Below are positions 58,868-64,000 of a stretch of 64,000 bases of DNA, piece by piece. A model generated the notes under the pieces. That model was not told the DNA's origin. It saw nothing but the letters and a program-made list of their open reading frames with translations, and searched no databases. The stretch is from Pseudooceanicola nanhaiensis DSM 18065 (GTDB lineage Bacteria; Pseudomonadota; Alphaproteobacteria; Rhodobacterales; Rhodobacteraceae): assembly GCF_000688295.1 (NCBI RefSeq), contig NZ_JHZF01000011.1:714288-778287 (forward strand), in the 5' to 3' direction. Each line of letters begins with the position of its first letter. Position 1 is the stretch's first letter. The translations under genes and the position numbers were made by a program.

Positions 58868-59200
58868 GGGCGCCGTCCCCGCGATCTCGCGGAATTTCCG
58901 AGCCTGTAAGGGGGGGCCGGTCCCACTGCCAAGTGCCCGGCCTGCGAGACGCTGCGGCCGGGCGCTCGATCCGTCTGCGGCGATCAACGGCAATGCGGAA
59001 GGCCGGTGTGGCAGAGGGCCCAGTCTCACTGTTGGTTGCAGTGCCCCCACCTCGCACGACGGATCGACTTGGAGCTCGGTAACTGCTGAAAACCAGAGGC
59101 CAGTTCAAACAGCGGCCGTGGCAGGGGGCTCTGCCCCCGTCGCGGCAGGCCGCGACTCCCCCGGAGTATTTCCGGAAAGATGAAGCCTGGGGCGGGCGGC
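58868..59200. other. Intergenic region with no recognisable gene
   Basis: Apart from the repeat at 59124-59190, the region has several small inverted repeats, for example TCGATCCGTC (58966-58975) with its complement (59058-59067) and a CACTG-CAGTG hairpin inside it. No coding frame, tRNA or known RNA could be supported. It may be the remnant of a longer sequence. Confidence 0.4.
59124..59190. repeat. Dispersed double-hairpin repeat, copy 2
   Basis: Same architecture as 45493-45561: GGGGGC-TCT-GCCCCC (59124-59138), a second hairpin GTCGCGGC-AG-GCCGCGAC (59139-59156), then TCCCCCGGAGTATTTCCGG and an AAGATGAAGC tail. The second hairpin has a different stem sequence from copy 1 but remains fully paired. 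It lies just after the mnmA 3' end. Confidence 0.7.
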
Positions 59201-60343
59201 TCAGCCCTTGTGGATCCAGCCGCCGCCGAGGATGCGCGAGCTGTCCGGCGCGTAGAAGACGCAGGCCTGGCCCGGGGAGACGCCTTCTTCGGGTGTCAGC
59301 AGCTCGACCTCGGCCGTGGTGGCCGAGAGCGGACGGATCACCGCCTCGCGCGGGGGGCGGGTGGAGCGGACCTTGACCAGGACGTGATGCTCGGCCGCGC
59401 TGTCGAAGGCGCCGTTGCCCAGCCAGTTGATCTCGCGCACTGGGATGGTCCGGGTGGCCAGCATCTCCTTGGGCCCCACCACGACGCGGCGGGTGTCGAC
59501 GTCGAGCTTCACCACGTAGAGCGGCTCGGAAAGACCGCCGATGCCGAGGCCGCGGCGCTGGCCGATCGTGTAGTGGATGACGCCGTCATGGGTGCCCAGC
59601 ACCCGGCCGTCGGCATGCACGATCTCTCCGGGCTCCGCCGCACCGGGGCGCAGCTTCTCGATGACCGAGGCGTAATTGCCGTTCGGCACGAAGCAGATGT
59701 CCTGGCTGTCGGGCTTGTCGGCGACCGCCAGCCCGTATTTCGCGGCAAGCGCCCTGGTCTCGGCCTTCGAGGCGAGGTGGCCCAGCGGGAAGCGCAGGTA
59801 ATCGAGCTGCTCGGGCGTGGTCGAGAACAGGAAGTAGCTCTGGTCACGGTTCGCATCGGCCGCGCTGTGCAGCTCCGGCCCCGCTTCGCCCATCTTGCGC
59901 TGGATGTAATGCCCGGTGGCCATGCAATCGGCATCGAGGTCGCGCGCGGTCTCGAGCAGGTCCTTGAATTTCACCCGCTCGTTGCAGCGGATGCAGGGCA
60001 CCGGCGTCGCGCCCGCGAGGTAGCTGTCGGCGAACTCGTCGATCACCGCGTCCCTGAAGATGTTCTCGTAATCCAGAACGTAATGCGGGAAGCCCATCTC
60101 CTCGGCCACGCGGCGCGCGTCGTGGATGTCGAGCCCGGCGCAGCAGGCGCCCTTCTTGGCAAGCGCCGCGCCGTGGTCGTAGAGCTGCAGCGTCACGCCC
60201 ACCACGTCATAGCCCTCCTCGGCCAGCATCGCCGCCACGACCGAGCTGTCCACGCCGCCCGACATCGCCACCACCACCCGCGTCTCGGACGGGGGTTTGG
60301 CGAAGCCGAGGGAATTCAGGGTCTTGGTGGTGTCGAGGGCCAT
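59201..60343 (-). CDS. mnmA: tRNA-specific 2-thiouridylase
   Basis: Adds sulfur to uridine 34 of tRNA-Lys, Glu and Gln. 380 residues: the PP-loop [17 protein letters not shown], the first catalytic cysteine in [15 protein letters not shown], the second in [11 protein letters not shown], and the C-terminal [12 protein letters not shown]. The order and spacing of both cysteines are normal. Divergent from sciP with a 145-base gap. Confidence 0.96.
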   Translation of the reverse strand: MALDTTKTLNSLGFAKPPSETRVVVAMSGGVDSSVVAAMLAEEGYDVVGVTLQLYDHGAALAKKGACCAGLDIHDARRVAEEMGFPHYVLDYENIFRDAVIDEFADSYLAGATPVPCIRCNERVKFKDLLETARDLDADCMATGHYIQRKMGEAGPELHSAADANRDQSYFLFSTTPEQLDYLRFPLGHLASKAETRALAAKYGLAVADKPDSQDICFVPNGNYASVIEKLRPGAAEPGEIVHADGRVLGTHDGVIHYTIGQRRGLGIGGLSEPLYVVKLDVDTRRVVVGPKEMLATRTIPVREINWLGNGAFDSAAEHHVLVKVRSTRPPREAVIRPLSATTAEVELLTPEEGVSPGQACVFYAPDSSRILGGGWIHKG

Positions 60344-60488
60344 CGGGGCCTCCTGGATCGCGGCGGTCGGGCAGGGGAAGTCCCGGAGAATATAGGAAAA
60401 TGCGAGATACTAACAACCCGCCATTTCATCCGCCGTTAAGCCGGCCGCGCAATTCTGGCGGCATCGGACGACGCGGGGATGGGCCGCC

Positions 60489-60782
60489 ATGTATCTCAAG
60501 AAGGTTCGCGGGCCAAGAGCGGTCACACTGGCCGACGGCAGCGTGATGACGCGCGCCGACCTCCCGCCCGCCGAAACGCGACGCTGGGTCGCCTCACGCA
60601 AGCTTGCCGTGGTGCGGGGGGTGGTCTACGGGCTGATCACGCAGGACGAGGCGCTGGCGCGCTACGGTCTCAGCCGGGAGGAATTCATCGAATGGGTGAC
60701 GGCCGTTACCGAACATGGCGAAGAGGCGCTGAAGGCCACCGCCCTGCAGCGGTTCCGGAACGGCGAGGCGCATGACCGTTAG
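60489..60782 (+). CDS. sciP: SciP-like CtrA inhibitor (DUF1153)
   Basis: A 97-residue helix-turn-helix protein of the DUF1153 family (MYLKKVRGPRAVTLADGS, LPPAETRRWVASRKLAVVRGV, YGLSREEFIEWV). In Caulobacter the family member SciP binds DNA and blocks transcription by CtrA. It lies directly upstream of ctrA in the same direction, which agrees with that role. Residues RRWVASRK and LSREEFIEW form the DNA-binding helices by analogy. A weak CtrA-like half-site (TTAAG, 60436-60440) lies in its own promoter region. Confidence 0.9.
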   Translation: MYLKKVRGPRAVTLADGSVMTRADLPPAETRRWVASRKLAVVRGVVYGLITQDEALARYGLSREEFIEWVTAVTEHGEEALKATALQRFRNGEAHDR

Positions 60783-60793
60783 GGTTTTAAAAT

Positions 60794-60798
60794 GACTC
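60794..60798. promoter_or_regulatory. GANTC site (CcrM methylation) in the ctrA promoter region
   Basis: GACTC lies 99 bases upstream of the ctrA start. GANTC is the target of the cell-cycle adenine methylase CcrM, whose hemimethylation controls ctrA transcription in Caulobacter. Whether it acts here is not shown. Confidence 0.4.
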
Positions 60799-60830
60799 TC
60801 ATAAGCGATTGTCAGAATGCGAGTATCCCG

Positions 60831-60846
60831 GTAACGTGGAGTTAAC
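60831..60846. promoter_or_regulatory. CtrA-binding box in the ctrA promoter
   Basis: GTAA-CGTGGAG-TTAAC matches the CtrA consensus TTAA-N7-TTAAC at eight of nine positions with the exact seven-base spacing, about 50 bases before the ctrA start. It would allow CtrA to regulate its own gene. Confidence 0.6.
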
Positions 60847-60896
60847 CATTTCCGGTCAGGTTGAGTGAAAGTCACCGGGCGAATGGAGTGAACGTG

Positions 60897-61613
60897 ATGC
60901 GAGTGCTTTTGGTAGAAGACGATCCGACCACGTCGAAGAGCATCGAACTGATGCTCACGCACGCCAATCTGAACGTGTACACGACCGACATGGGCGAGGA
61001 GGGGATCGACCTTGCCAAGCTCTACGATTACGACCTCATCCTGCTGGACCTCGGCCTGCCGGACATGAACGGCCACGACGTGCTGCGGCAATTGCGGCTC
61101 GCGAAGATCGAAACGCCGATCCTGATCCTGTCCGGCGCGGACGATACCGAAAGCAAGATCAAGGGTTTCGGCTTCGGCGCTGACGATTACCTCACCAAGC
61201 CTTTCCATCGCGAGGAACTCGTGGCGCGGATCCATGCGATCATCCGCCGCTCCAAGGGCCATTCGCAATCGGTGATCCGGACCGGAAAGGTCGCGGTCAA
61301 CCTGGACGCCAAGACGGTGGAGGTCGCGGGCAAGTCCGTGCATCTGACCGGCAAGGAATACCAGATGCTCGAGCTTCTGAGCCTCAGGAAGGGCACGACG
61401 CTCACCAAGGAGATGTTCCTCAACCACCTCTACGGCGGCATGGACGAGCCGGAACTGAAGATCATCGATGTCTTCATCTGCAAGCTCCGCAAGAAGCTCA
61501 CCGGCGCGACGGGCGGCGACAATTACATCGAGACGGTCTGGGGCCGCGGCTATGTGCTCCGCGATCCCGAGCCCGAGCGGATGGACGACCAGCGGATCGC
61601 GCTCGGCGCCTGA
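60897..61613 (+). CDS. ctrA: Cell-cycle response regulator CtrA
   Basis: A 238-residue OmpR-type response regulator: the receiver domain [20 protein letters not shown] with the phosphorylated aspartate in [11 protein letters not shown] and the lysine in [13 protein letters not shown], then a winged-helix DNA-binding domain ([38 protein letters not shown]). The start is near-identical in style to alphaproteobacterial CtrA. In Rhodobacterales CtrA is not essential and controls motility and gene-transfer-agent genes. ATG at 60897 with GGAG eight bases before; a GTG one codon earlier is possible. Confidence 0.95.
   Translation: MRVLLVEDDPTTSKSIELMLTHANLNVYTTDMGEEGIDLAKLYDYDLILLDLGLPDMNGHDVLRQLRLAKIETPILILSGADDTESKIKGFGFGADDYLTKPFHREELVARIHAIIRRSKGHSQSVIRTGKVAVNLDAKTVEVAGKSVHLTGKEYQMLELLSLRKGTTLTKEMFLNHLYGGMDEPELKIIDVFICKLRKKLTGATGGDNYIETVWGRGYVLRDPEPERMDDQRIALGA

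Positions 61614-64000
<2,387 letters not shown>

Noticed and set aside
58868-59122. A tRNA, small RNA or insertion-sequence remnant
   Set aside because: Several short inverted repeats exist, but there is no T-loop-like GGTTCRA, no transposase fragment and no consistent fold that I can support.

Overview
The window is high-GC, densely packed DNA from an alphaproteobacterium, almost certainly a member of the Rhodobacteraceae. The evidence is a nuo (complex I) operon interrupted by many small extra genes as in Rhodobacter, a circularly permuted two-piece tmRNA gene, a sciP-ctrA pair with a GANTC site and a CtrA box, an alphaproteobacterial SspB, DUF1153, DUF4169 and DUF4112 genes, and two copies of a Rhodobacteraceae-type hairpin repeat. 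I see no transposase, prophage, CRISPR array, tRNA or rRNA. It reads as ordinary chromosome.

Layout. 1-3436: end of a leucine-degradation operon (methylcrotonyl-CoA carboxylase alpha, a glutathione-transferase-like protein, HMG-CoA lyase, methylglutaconyl-CoA hydratase). 3437-4052: a structured intergenic region with a candidate promoter. 4053-22592: nuoA to nuoN, all fourteen complex I genes in canonical order, with ten or so extra genes: a 63-aa membrane protein after nuoC, a lipoprotein after nuoD, a membrane-anchored helix-hairpin-helix protein and an 82-aa membrane protein after nuoE, an internally shortened DUF3291 protein plus two exported proteins after nuoF, a lipoprotein after nuoG, a cysteine-free carboxymuconolactone-decarboxylase-fold protein after nuoI, and a 33-residue membrane microprotein after nuoJ. 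NuoE carries the same helix-hairpin-helix domain at its C terminus as the neighbouring membrane protein. The transcript appears to run on into birA, coaX and the ribonuclease J gene (to 25825).

25806-34658 (mostly minus strand): PilZ protein, DEAD-box helicase, DUF4112, ribbon-helix-helix and DUF4169 proteins, fumarase C, the ClpXP adaptor SspB, a chromate-type transporter, the tmRNA gene ssrA, a lipoprotein and tyrosyl-tRNA synthetase. 34723-38567: anmK, an arsR-arsP pair for organoarsenical efflux and a radical SAM enzyme. 38663-42472: zwf-pgl-pgi, the upper hexose-phosphate/Entner-Doudoroff module, behind a LacI-family-type operator. 42629-49187: two small minus-strand genes (a secreted protein and a cupin), a glycine-zipper lipoprotein, enolase, a DMT transporter, ClpS, GMP synthase and a Fur-family regulator.

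49210-56904 (minus strand): a luciferase-like oxidoreductase, an M48 protease, a DedA protein, and a MoxR ATPase / VWA protein module whose two halves are split by an AEC transporter, an acetyltransferase, a DUF2927 lipoprotein and a 55-aa membrane protein. 57135-64000: a zinc-ligand-poor DksA, an FAD monooxygenase, mnmA, sciP, ctrA and a partial ligA that runs off the right edge.

Together the genes cover respiration, central carbon metabolism, translation quality control (tmRNA, ClpS and SspB in one window) and cell-cycle control. The most unusual material lies inside the nuo operon. All function calls are from reading the sequence; no database search was run.
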